The position numbers and the translations under genes are program-made. Below, piece after piece: positions 8,449 through 15,460 of a stretch of DNA of 45,650 nucleotides (positions are counted from its first letter, which is position 1; the number at the start of each line of letters is the position of its first letter). The notes under the pieces are model-generated. The model was not told the origin of the DNA, did not search any database, and saw only the letters and a program-made list of their open reading frames with translations. Source of the DNA: Paraburkholderia piptadeniae (GTDB taxonomy: Bacteria > Pseudomonadota > Gammaproteobacteria > Burkholderiales > Burkholderiaceae); assembly GCF_900007165.1 (NCBI RefSeq), contig NZ_CYGY02000095.1:1-45650 (forward strand), given 5' to 3'.

Positions 8449-8786
8449 TTGCGGCCCGGTCCCGAACGGGACGCGCATGATTCGGCGCAACCATCGGAAC
8501 CTTTACGGGGCGCGTGCCGCACCATCGATGTGCGCTTTGCGCGCCGCGCGCATGACAGTGGGCGCGTTCCCGGCGCACAATCGAAGCAACGCGAAGCAAC
8601 ACCCGAAGCAAGACCCAAAGCACGAACCCACGCACGCCCCGCAGGAACGCGCGACGCACGAGCGCGATCACCGCGATCCAGCCGCAAATGGCCGCGGCAT
8701 TTCGTTCTGCGCATGTTTCTTGCTCACCTATCCTGTAAACTCGGACTGTTCGCGCAACACGCGCGGCTAGCCTCGCTTCTCTACCG
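8449..8786. other. Intergenic region without a convincing gene
   Basis: 338 bases between the efflux gene and the EAL gene. Open frames exist on both strands but are composition artefacts without recognisable protein features. The first part holds a small hairpin (GTCCCG-AA-CGGGAC, 8458-8471) without a T-tract. A short tandem-repeat patch is listed separately at 8581-8636. No clear sigma-70 promoter was identified. Confidence 0.5.
8581..8636. repeat. Imperfect tandem repeats (10-bp x2 then 12-bp x3)
   Basis: Two 10-bp units (TCGAAGCAAC, GCGAAGCAAC) are followed by three diverging 12-bp units (ACCCGAAGCAAG, ACCCAAAGCACG, AACCCACGCACG). All share a GAAGCA-like core. This looks like a small decayed minisatellite in the non-coding gap. 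Confidence 0.6.
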
Positions 8787-10070
8787 ATGACCGACACGAT
8801 GAGCATGATCGAACTCGATCCTCCCGGCTTCCAGATGCGCCCCGTGGCGGGCGACGAAGGCTCGCGCCGCACCGTCCGGTATGGCGGCTACACTGTTTTC
8901 AGCGTGTTTCAGCCTGTTTTTTCGGTTTCGCATCGCCGTGCGATCGGCTATCACGCGTCGCTGCGCGCACACGATGAAAACGGCAAGCAGGTGCCGTCGG
9001 CGGAAGTGTTCACGCAGGCAGCACGCCGTGGCGATCTGCTCGAGCTCGGGCGTCTCGCGGAATCGCTGCATCTGGGCAACTTCAATGCATTCGACAGCCA
9101 CGACGAATGGCTTTTCCTGAGCCTGCATCCCGCCGCGCTGATGGACACGAGCTACGGCGACGCGCTGCTCGCGGGCCTGAAGGCGCTCGGCCTGCCGCCG
9201 CAGCGCGTGGTACTCGAAGTCTCCGAGCATTCGGGTGGCGAGACGACCCGCTTCGCCGAAATCAGCGACGCGCTGCGCAAATCCGGTTTTCTGATCGCGC
9301 TCGACGGCTTCGGCGCGAAGCATTCGAACATCGACCGTGTGTGGAATCTGCGACCCGATATCGTCACGCTCGACCGCTGCATCCTCGCGCAGGCCACCGA
9401 GCATTCGCATATCGAGCGCGTGCTGCCCGGCATCGTGTCGATGCTGCATGAGTCGGGACAACTGGTGCTGATGGGCGGCCTCTCCACCGAGCGCGATGCG
9501 CTGATCGCACTCGAATGCAACGTCGATTTCGTGCAGGGCACGTTCTTCGCGGCGCCGAGCGTCGAGCCCTTCGCGCGCCAGGCGACGGTGAAGCTCATGG
9601 ACGAGCTGTCGGCGGCGCTGCGCCAGCGCGTGGCCGAGCGCGAGCGCACGCAGGCCGAGCGGCTCGCACCGTTCGTCACTGCACTGGAAGCGGCGAGCAC
9701 GCAACTCGTCGAAGGCGAAACGATGGCCGATGCGACGGCGCCGCTGCTCGCGTTGCGCGAGACGGCGCGCTGCTTCCTGCTCGACGGCTCGGGCCGCCAG
9801 ATCGGCGACAATGTCTTGCCGCCGGGCCGCTCATCGCAACGCGCGAAGCGGTTCCGGCCGCTCATGCACTCCGAAGGCGCGAGTTGGGAACGCCGTCCGT
9901 ATTTCATCGAAGCCGTGCGAGCACCGGGTCAGGTGCATCTGACGCCGCCTTATCTGTCGATCAACGAGGCGCACCTGTGCGTGACGGCGTCGATCGCGGC
10001 GGAGACCGCGCGCGGCATGCAGGTGCTATGCGTGGATATCAACTGGGAAGTGGCCGCGCATCGTAACTGA
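8787..10070 (+). CDS. Degenerate EAL-domain protein with YkuI-like C-terminal sensor domain
   Basis: A 427-residue cytosolic protein. Residues about 35-270 form an EAL-like domain ('VFQPVFSV', 'VVLEVSEHSG', 'NVDFVQGTFFAAPSVEPF'), but catalytic positions are lost. The EAL signature reads HAS, the usual DDFG reads DGFG, and the loop E(G)VET reads GGLST. It is therefore unlikely to hydrolyse cyclic di-GMP and may instead bind it or act as a protein-interaction module. A helical linker (about 270-320) leads to a PAS/Cache-like C-terminal domain resembling the YkuI_C type ('FLLDGSGRQIGDNVLPPG', 'LTPPYLSINEAHLCVT'). The gene ends inside the convergent sigma-factor gene, with a 45-bp overlap. The start codon has no clear Shine-Dalgarno; ATG 8799 is an alternative. 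Confidence 0.85.
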   Translation: MTDTMSMIELDPPGFQMRPVAGDEGSRRTVRYGGYTVFSVFQPVFSVSHRRAIGYHASLRAHDENGKQVPSAEVFTQAARRGDLLELGRLAESLHLGNFNAFDSHDEWLFLSLHPAALMDTSYGDALLAGLKALGLPPQRVVLEVSEHSGGETTRFAEISDALRKSGFLIALDGFGAKHSNIDRVWNLRPDIVTLDRCILAQATEHSHIERVLPGIVSMLHESGQLVLMGGLSTERDALIALECNVDFVQGTFFAAPSVEPFARQATVKLMDELSAALRQRVAERERTQAERLAPFVTALEAASTQLVEGETMADATAPLLALRETARCFLLDGSGRQIGDNVLPPGRSSQRAKRFRPLMHSEGASWERRPYFIEAVRAPGQVHLTPPYLSINEAHLCVTASIAAETARGMQVLCVDINWEVAAHRN

Positions 10071-10985
10071 CGCGGCCTGGCTGCTGATCGGTTGCAAGAG
10101 CCGCAATATCGCCGCGCGTCCGAACACGCGCGCAGCGGGCGCGAGCCGCAGCGCGCCCGTCACGATGCGCAACGCCACGATGCGCTCGTCCTCGCCGATC
10201 GAAATATCGAGCAACGTGTCGATCTCGCCGTCGCGCATCAGCGCCACCGCGCTCGCACCGTTCATCGACACCGTCTCCATCTGATCGCCGTTGCCGCGCA
10301 TCGCGAGCGTGGCCGCCACTTGCTCCGCCGACGCGACGGCATCGACCAGTTCGGGCGCATCGCTGACCACGCTCGGCACGTCGCAGAAGAGCCGCACGAG
10401 CGCTACGCGGTCCTGCGCTTCTATCGCCGCCCGCAAGCGCTCGACGATCCGCGCATGCGCGGCGGGATCGGCGTGCTTCGCCGGGACGCCCTCGCGCCGC
10501 AAGCGCGTTTTCGCGCGATGCACGATCTGCCGGCAATGGGCAGGCGTCTTCGCGAGAATCTTCGCGATCTCCGCATAGTCGCAATCGAAGGCCTCATGCA
10601 GCACGAACGCGGCGCGCTCCTCGGGCTTCAGGCGCTCGAGCAGCAGCATCACGCCGTACGACATCTGCACGGCCCGCAACGCGAGATCTTCCGCCGACGG
10701 CGCAAGCCCATCGAGCCACGGGTCCGGCAGCCAGCCGCCCGAATGCGTCGCGCGCTCCGTCTGCAGATGACGCAGGCGATCGATCGCGAGGCGCGTCGTC
10801 ACCGTCGTGAGCCATGCAGCGGAAGAGCGCAGTTCGCTGGCGTCGGCGGCGTGCCACTTGAGCCAGGCGTCCTGCACGATGTCTTCCGCTTCGGCGCGGC
10901 TACCGAGCATCCGGTACGCGAGCGCGAAGAGCTTCGCGCGCACCGCTTCGAACTGCGCCGGCTTGTCTTGTGCTGTCTGGTCCAT
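10026..10985 (-). CDS. ECF sigma factor of the SigJ/ECF41-like type with fused SnoaL-like domain
   Basis: A 319-residue protein. Sigma region 2 lies at about residues 10-75 ('LFALAYRMLGSRAEAEDIVQDAWLKW') and region 4 at about 108-165 ('ERAAFVLHEAFDCDYAEIAKIL'). The linker holds GGWLPDP, corresponding to the WLPEP motif typical of ECF41. A SnoaL/NTF2-like C-terminal domain follows, as in ECF41 factors, where it controls activity in place of an anti-sigma factor. The DGGGK motif expected there reads as DAPEL, so this domain is atypical. The ATG at 10985 has AGAGGAG 8 bases upstream. Its last 45 bases are antisense to the end of the EAL gene. A promoter matching the ECF41 type lies just upstream (11038-11064), predicting autoregulation. 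Confidence 0.87.
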   Translation of the reverse strand: MDQTAQDKPAQFEAVRAKLFALAYRMLGSRAEAEDIVQDAWLKWHAADASELRSSAAWLTTVTTRLAIDRLRHLQTERATHSGGWLPDPWLDGLAPSAEDLALRAVQMSYGVMLLLERLKPEERAAFVLHEAFDCDYAEIAKILAKTPAHCRQIVHRAKTRLRREGVPAKHADPAAHARIVERLRAAIEAQDRVALVRLFCDVPSVVSDAPELVDAVASAEQVAATLAMRGNGDQMETVSMNGASAVALMRDGEIDTLLDISIGEDERIVALRIVTGALRLAPAARVFGRAAILRLLQPISSQAASVTMRGHFPVDIHA

Positions 10986-11037
10986 GCATGCCACTCCTCT
11001 TGCGTTCCCGTCAGTTCGCATCAATTTCCATCAGCTA

Positions 11038-11064
11038 GACGGACAAACCGCCTGCGATGTGACA
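11038..11064 (-). promoter_or_regulatory. Predicted ECF41-type promoter of the sigma-factor gene
   Basis: Read on the minus strand: TGTCACA (11064-11058), 16 bases, then CGTC (11041-11038). As I recall it, the published ECF41 promoter type is TGTCACA at -35 and CGTC at -10. Transcription would start near 11030, about 45 bases ahead of the ATG at 10985. The same motif with the same spacing appears facing the other way at 11085-11111, which is independent internal support. Confidence 0.75.
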
Positions 11065-11084
11065 CGCGAGCGCGAAAATGCTTC

Positions 11085-11111
11085 TGTCACGCGCCCCCGC
11101 GCTTTCGCGTC
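11085..11111 (+). promoter_or_regulatory. Predicted ECF41-type promoter of the clpP paralogue
   Basis: TGTCACG (11085-11091), 16 bases, then CGTC (11108-11111), reading toward clpP. It differs in one base from the divergent copy at 11038-11064 and has the identical 16-base spacing. The two -35 elements are back to back with 20 bp between them. The predicted start near 11118 would leave a leader of about 58 bases. Confidence 0.75.
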
Positions 11112-11175
11112 TTGCGATGGGAGCCGCACAACTGCGCGGTCTTTTCGCATACACGAGCCAATCAGCGAGGAACGC

Positions 11176-11829
11176 ATGCACCGTCATTTCACTTCACCGA
11201 CTTACTCCGGATTCAATCTCGTGCCGACCGTCATCGAGCAGTCGAGCCGCGGCGAGCGCGCCTACGACATCTATTCCCGCCTGTTGCGCGAGCGGATCGT
11301 ATTTCTGGTCGGCCCGGTCAACGAACAGTCGGCGAGCCTGATCGTCGCGCAGCTGCTGTTCCTCGAATCGGAGAATCCTGACAAGGATATTTCTTTTTAC
11401 ATCAACTCGCCGGGCGGCTCGGTCTATGACGGCCTCGCGATCTTCGACACGATGCAGTTCATCAAGCCCGATGTCTCAACGCTATGCACCGGCTTCGCGG
11501 CAAGCATGGGCACGTTCCTGCTTGCGGCGGGCGCGCCCGGCAAGCGCTTTGCGCTGCCCAATGCGCGCATCATGATTCATCAGCCTTCGGGCGGCGGCCA
11601 GGGCACCGCGTCGGACATCGAGATCCAGGCGAAGGAAGTGCTGTACTTGCGCGAGCGCCTGAACGCCGTGCTCGCGCAGCGCACGGGCCAGAGCGTCGCG
11701 CAGATCGAGAAGGACACCGACCGTGACAATTTCATGTCGGCGGATGCGGCGAAGACGTATGGCCTGATCGACGACGTGCTCGCGACGCGTGAAGCGAGCG
11801 TGATCGACGCCGCGCATCGCGCGATGTGA
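11176..11829 (+). CDS. clpP: ClpP-like serine protease subunit (second, orphan ClpP)
   Basis: A 217-residue ClpP-family peptidase, the proteolytic ring that degrades substrates fed by a Clp ATPase. The catalytic triad is visible: Ser110 in GFAASMGTFLLAAGA, His135 in MIHQPSGGGQG and Asp184 in TDRDNFMSA. The N-terminus is short, with 'LVPTVIEQSSRGERAYDIYS' as in true ClpP. The gene stands alone; tig and clpX, the usual partners of the main clpP, are absent, so this is probably a paralogue. The ATG at 11176 has a modest GCGAGG upstream. It is divergent from the ECF sigma gene and preceded by a predicted ECF41-type promoter, implying stress-specific expression. The ATPase partner is not encoded nearby. 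Confidence 0.9.
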   Translation: MHRHFTSPTYSGFNLVPTVIEQSSRGERAYDIYSRLLRERIVFLVGPVNEQSASLIVAQLLFLESENPDKDISFYINSPGGSVYDGLAIFDTMQFIKPDVSTLCTGFAASMGTFLLAAGAPGKRFALPNARIMIHQPSGGGQGTASDIEIQAKEVLYLRERLNAVLAQRTGQSVAQIEKDTDRDNFMSADAAKTYGLIDDVLATREASVIDAAHRAM

Positions 11830-11848
11830 CGCGTCGATGTGACGATCC

Positions 11849-12460
11849 CTAGCGCAGCCGCGCGGCCAGGTATGATGAAACGACCGTCTTGTATTCGTCG
11901 ACGAGCGGCTTGCGCTCTTTAGGCTTCGCGGCCGCGTACAGGGGGCTCAGGCTCTTCACGACCTGCAATGTGACTTCGGCGACGCAAAATGCGTCGTCGT
12001 CCGGGAGCGCCGAACTGTAGCGTTGAAACAGTTCGGCGAACTTGCCGCGCAAGCGGTTACGCGCGGCGGCATCGCGCCGGAAATTCAGCGACACCGACAG
12101 CAGCGGCAGATAGGCGGGCCGCGCCGCCATGAACTCGACCATCAGCGCGAACAGCCGCTCGACGAGTTCATCGACGCTCCATTCCTGAGCCGCTTCGCCG
12201 AGCGCGCTCCATTGCGCATCCATTTCGTTGCCGTAGCGCGTGCGCAGCGCAAGAACGAGCGCGTGCTTGTTCGGGAAGTACTGATAGACCGCGCCGATCG
12301 ACGTGCCCGCACGCTCGGCGATGGCCGTCATCGTCGCGGCCTCGAAGCCGCGTTCCGCGATCACTTCACCCGCCGCGTCGAGCAGCGCATCGACGCGCCT
12401 CGCGGCGCGCTCCTGCTGCGGCACGCGCCGCACTTTCGGATTATCTGAGGCCAGACTCAT
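11849..12460 (-). CDS. TetR/AcrR-family transcriptional regulator
   Basis: A 203-residue repressor-type protein. The N-terminal TetR HTH covers about residues 20-66 (RVDALLDAAGEVIAERGFEAATMTAIAERAGTSIGAVYQYFPNKHALV). The helical ligand domain ends in an 'ARLR' tail, with a segment of the AcrR C-terminal type ('RPAYLPLLSVSLNFRRDAAAR'). It is divergent from the isochorismatase-like gene with only 48 bp between starts. That gap is packed with palindromes (12456-12505), so it very likely represses both genes. The ligand is unknown. Its end faces the end of clpP, with 19 bp between. Confidence 0.9.
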   Translation of the reverse strand: MSLASDNPKVRRVPQQERAARRVDALLDAAGEVIAERGFEAATMTAIAERAGTSIGAVYQYFPNKHALVLALRTRYGNEMDAQWSALGEAAQEWSVDELVERLFALMVEFMAARPAYLPLLSVSLNFRRDAAARNRLRGKFAELFQRYSSALPDDDAFCVAEVTLQVVKSLSPLYAAAKPKERKPLVDEYKTVVSSYLAARLR

Positions 12461-12505
12461 ATATCTGTCGTATCATGATATGAGCACATCCTCACATATA
12501 GGTGA
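12456..12505. promoter_or_regulatory. Palindromic operators in the TetR / isochorismatase gap
   Basis: Three nested symmetries occur in 50 bp. CTCATAT at 12456-12462 is inverted as ATATGAG at 12478-12484. The perfect 10-bp palindrome TATCATGATA is at 12471-12480. The near-palindrome TCACATATAGGTGA is at 12492-12505, with one mismatched pair; it contains the AGGTGA ribosome site of the downstream gene. TetR proteins bind such palindromes and usually sit on their own promoter. Confidence 0.65.
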
Positions 12506-12508
12506 CAC

Positions 12509-13108
12509 ATGGCGCAAGCGCTTTCCATCGACCCACGCAGCACGGCGATCGTGCTAATCGACCTGCAGCACAGCAACGTCGGACGGCAACTGGAGCCGCA
12601 CTCGGCCGCCGACGTGGTCACGCGTTCCCTGCGCGCCGCCGATGCATTGCGCGCGGCGGGCGGCACCGTCGTGTTCGTGCGCGTCGATATCCCGCAACTG
12701 CTGTCGCTGCCCGCCGACGCGCCGCTGCGTCCGCGCGACGCGCCCGCGCCGCCGCCGCAAGCGTCGGAGCTTGTGCCCGAATGCAACGTGCAATCTGGCG
12801 ACGTGATCGTGACGAAGCGCCAATGGGGCGCGTTCTATGGCACCGATCTGGAACAGCAATTGCGTCGCCGTGGCATTCGCACGATTGTGCTGACAGGCAT
12901 TGCGACGAACTTCGGCGTCGAATCGACCGCGCGCGCGGCCTTCGATCGCGGCTACGAGCTGGTCTTCATCGAAGACGCGATGTCGAGCTTCTCGGGCGAC
13001 GTGCATCGCTTTCCCGTCGAGCATATCTTTCCGCGCATGGGCTTCGTGCGCTCGACAGAGGAATTCATTGACGCGGTCGCAGAGACGGGCACGTTCGGCG
13101 GCGCCTGA
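12509..13108 (+). CDS. Isochorismatase-like hydrolase with Gly at the usual Cys position
   Basis: A 199-residue member of the isochorismatase-like alpha/beta fold. The usual Asp18 (VLIDLQ) and Lys103 (VTKRQWGAFYGT) are present, with the cis-peptide motif TGIATNFGVESTARAAFDRGY. In cysteine hydrolases (nicotinamidase, carbamoylases) the residue before VE is the nucleophilic Cys; here it is Gly136. This matches a subfamily that, like PhzD-type isochorismatases, does not use a thiol nucleophile. The reaction is therefore not predictable. AGGTGA precedes the ATG at 12509. Control by the divergent TetR protein is likely. Confidence 0.85.
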   Translation: MAQALSIDPRSTAIVLIDLQHSNVGRQLEPHSAADVVTRSLRAADALRAAGGTVVFVRVDIPQLLSLPADAPLRPRDAPAPPPQASELVPECNVQSGDVIVTKRQWGAFYGTDLEQQLRRRGIRTIVLTGIATNFGVESTARAAFDRGYELVFIEDAMSSFSGDVHRFPVEHIFPRMGFVRSTEEFIDAVAETGTFGGA

Positions 13109-13199
13109 ACGCATTGTGCGCAGGCCCGTCATCGTGCAAGTGCTCGATCGACGCCGCGTTGTGTGAGACGATCGTGCCTGCACTTCATTGGAGAGATAC

Positions 13200-14522
13200 A
13201 TGGCGTCATCCCAGGATACCGTCAGCATGGCGCTGTTCTGCGATTTCGAAAACGTCGCGCTCGGCGTGCGCGACGCGAAATACGAGAAATTCGACATCAA
13301 GCTGGTTCTCGAACGGCTGCTGCTGAAGGGCAGCATCGTCGTGAAGAAGGCGTACTGCGACTGGGACCGCTACAAGGGCTTCAAGGCCGCGATGCACGAA
13401 GCGAACTTCGAGCTGATCGAAATTCCGCACGTGCGGCAGTCCGGCAAGAACTCGGCGGATATCCGGCTTGTCGTCGATGCGCTCGACCTCTGCTATACGA
13501 AGTCGCACGTCAACACGTTTGTCATCATCAGCGGCGACTCGGATTTCTCGCCGCTCGTGTCGAAGCTGCGCGAGAACGCGAAGCAGGTGATCGGCGTCGG
13601 CGTTCAGCGCTCGACGTCGGATCTGCTCACCGCCAATTGCGACGAGTTCATCTTCTACGACGATCTGGTGCGCGAGAGCCAGCGCGCCACCGCGAAGCGC
13701 GAGAGCGCGAAGGCCGCGCAACAGGCCGCACAACAGGCGATGAAGCGCGCGTCCGAGGGCGAGAAGCGCAAGGAAGATCTGGAAGCGCGCAAGACGAAGG
13801 CCATCGAGTTCGCCGTGCAGACTTTCGATGCGCTCGCATCGGAGCGCGGCGATAGCGGGAAGATCTGGGCGTCGGTGCTGAAGGATGCGATCAAGCGCCG
13901 CAAGCCCGGTTTCAACGAGACGTACTATGGCTTTCGCGCATTCGGCAATCTGCTCGAAGAAGCGCAATCGCGCGGGCTGCTGGAAGTGGGCCGAGACGAG
14001 AAGTCGGGCACGTTCGTGTATCGCAGCGCGGGCGCCGTCGTGAGCACGGGCGACATCGCGAGTTCGCGCGACACGGGTGACGAATGGACCGCGATGCCCA
14101 CAACCGCTGCAATGGCTGAAACGGATGACGCGGTTGAAACGCCCGAAACGGATAACGTGCCTGGCGAAGACGTCGCGGAAATCGGGCAGGCATCCATGAC
14201 GCAGCACGAACACGCGGACAGCGAAAGGAACGGCGCACGGCGCAAGGGCCGGGGTACACGCAAGCCTGCGGCAAAGAAGGCCAAGAAAGCGAGCAAGGCG
14301 AAGACTGAGCGAACAGAAGCCGTCGATACGGATGACGGCTCAGCCCTTCCCGCCGATGCGCCACCCGTTGCCGAACACGTTGCAACAAGAGAGCCACAAG
14401 CCTCGACGCCCGGCGCTGAACATCATGCATCCGAGGCGCCCGCCGCCAAAAAGACGCCCCGCAAATCGACGACGCGAAGCCGCCGTCCGCGCAAAACCGA
14501 GCCGACCAGCGATGCCAGTTGA
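13200..14522 (+). CDS. NYN-domain (PIN-like) protein with OST-HTH/LOTUS-like domain
   Basis: A 440-residue protein. Residues about 8-165 form a NYN (DUF88/LabA-like) nuclease-type fold with acidic motifs: FCDFENVALG near the start, 'NSADIRLVVDALDL', and SGDSDFSPLVSKLRE. These Asp residues are those expected to bind the metal in PIN-like RNases. A charged coiled stretch (about 165-205) follows. Then comes an OST-HTH/LOTUS-like segment (about 210-285, 'SERGDSGKIWASVLKDAIKR', 'FNETYYGFRAFGNLLEEAQ'), a domain associated with RNA binding. The last ~150 residues are low-complexity, with Lys/Arg/Ala-rich basic patches. A role in RNA processing or decay is inferred. GGAGAG sits just ahead of the ATG at 13200. 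Confidence 0.85.
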   Translation: MASSQDTVSMALFCDFENVALGVRDAKYEKFDIKLVLERLLLKGSIVVKKAYCDWDRYKGFKAAMHEANFELIEIPHVRQSGKNSADIRLVVDALDLCYTKSHVNTFVIISGDSDFSPLVSKLRENAKQVIGVGVQRSTSDLLTANCDEFIFYDDLVRESQRATAKRESAKAAQQAAQQAMKRASEGEKRKEDLEARKTKAIEFAVQTFDALASERGDSGKIWASVLKDAIKRRKPGFNETYYGFRAFGNLLEEAQSRGLLEVGRDEKSGTFVYRSAGAVVSTGDIASSRDTGDEWTAMPTTAAMAETDDAVETPETDNVPGEDVAEIGQASMTQHEHADSERNGARRKGRGTRKPAAKKAKKASKAKTERTEAVDTDDGSALPADAPPVAEHVATREPQASTPGAEHHASEAPAAKKTPRKSTTRSRRPRKTEPTSDAS

Positions 14523-14604
14523 GCGGTGTTGTTGTCATCGCTCGCGGTCCGCATCTGATTCGGATGGCTAATTAAATGCGCCGCACGTTTGGTGCATCAG
14601 AAAC

Positions 14605-14632
14605 AAAAAAGCCCTCGAACGAGGGCTTTTTT
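14605..14632. terminator. Bidirectional terminator between NYN gene and sodB
   Basis: The stem GCCCTCG / CGAGGGC with a 2-base AA centre (14611-14626) is flanked by A6 on the left and T6 on the right. It works as a rho-independent terminator for either of the two converging genes. Confidence 0.92.
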
Positions 14633-14675
14633 CCGTGCGAATCCTGAACTTCAGGTTAAGCAAAAGCAGCAGAGC

Positions 14676-15254
14676 TTACGCAAAGTTCTTTTCAGCGAAA
14701 TCCCAGTTCACGATGTTCCAGTACGCTTCGACGAACTTCGGACGTGCGTTGCGATAGTCGATGTAGTACGCGTGTTCCCACACGTCGATCGTCAGCAGCG
14801 GCTTCGCGTCGGTGGTCAGCGGCGTGGCGGCATTGCTGGTCGACACCAGGTCGAGCGTTCCGTCAGCCTTCTTCACCAGCCAGGCCCAGCCCGAGCCGAA
14901 TGTGCCGACTGCCGTCTTCGTGAATTCTTCCTTGAACTTGTCGAAGGAGCCCCACTTCGCGTTGATTGCGTCCGCCAGCTTGCCCTTCGGCGCGCCACCG
15001 CCTTGCGGCGACAGGCTGTTCCAGAAGAACGTGTGGTTCCACACTTGTGCGGAGTTGTTGAAGACACCGCCCGACGACTTCTTGACGATCTCTTCCAGCG
15101 ACAGCTTCTCGAACTCGGTGCCCTTGATCAGATTGTTCAGGTTCGTCACATAGGTCTGGTGATGCTTGCCATAGTGAAATTCGAGCGTCTCTTCCGACAT
15201 GTGCGGAGCGAGCGCGTTCTTTGCGAAAGGCAGCGGCGGGAGCGTATGTTCCAT
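14676..15254 (-). CDS. sodB: Superoxide dismutase [Fe]
   Basis: A 192-residue cytosolic superoxide dismutase converting superoxide to peroxide and oxygen. The metal ligands are His27, His74, Asp157 and His161 (DVWEHAYY). Gln70 in FNNSAQVWNH is the position and residue typical of the iron enzyme; Mn enzymes place the Gln elsewhere. Length is standard for SodB. It is downstream of xseA on the same strand but separated by 206 bp and has its own strong promoter (15314-15342), so it is likely monocistronic. A near-consensus bidirectional terminator follows. Confidence 0.97.
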   Translation of the reverse strand: MEHTLPPLPFAKNALAPHMSEETLEFHYGKHHQTYVTNLNNLIKGTEFEKLSLEEIVKKSSGGVFNNSAQVWNHTFFWNSLSPQGGGAPKGKLADAINAKWGSFDKFKEEFTKTAVGTFGSGWAWLVKKADGTLDLVSTSNAATPLTTDAKPLLTIDVWEHAYYIDYRNARPKFVEAYWNIVNWDFAEKNFA

Positions 15255-15313
15255 GGTGCTATTCCTTTGTATCTGTTTATGGGGAGTCTGCGGATAACGC
15301 TGTAGAGCACTCG

Positions 15314-15342
15314 ATTGTAGGCGACTTGGAATAACCCCGCAA
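15314..15342 (-). promoter_or_regulatory. Sigma-70 promoter of sodB
   Basis: On the minus strand TTGCGG (15342-15337), a 17-base spacer, and TACAAT (15319-15314) form a good vegetative promoter. The start would fall near 15307, giving a leader of about 50 bases before the sodB ATG at 15254. No convincing Fur box was recognised around it. Confidence 0.75.
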
Positions 15343-15460
15343 ACACAAGCCCTTTATGGCATTCATTGCGAAAACGCGCTGCGCGGCCAGCGTAATTAAT
15401 GCTCGCGCCGCACGTTTTCACACGTCATACGAAGGTCAAAAGTACTGTGCTCAAGGCACA

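Noticed and set aside
8449..8786. Protein-coding frames in the gap before the EAL gene
   Set aside because: Frames on both strands are Arg/Ala-rich products of high GC content, with no family resemblance; the gap also holds tandem repeats.
15255..15460. Fur box in front of sodB
   Set aside because: The promoter is clear, but I could not find a sequence close enough to the Fur consensus to report.
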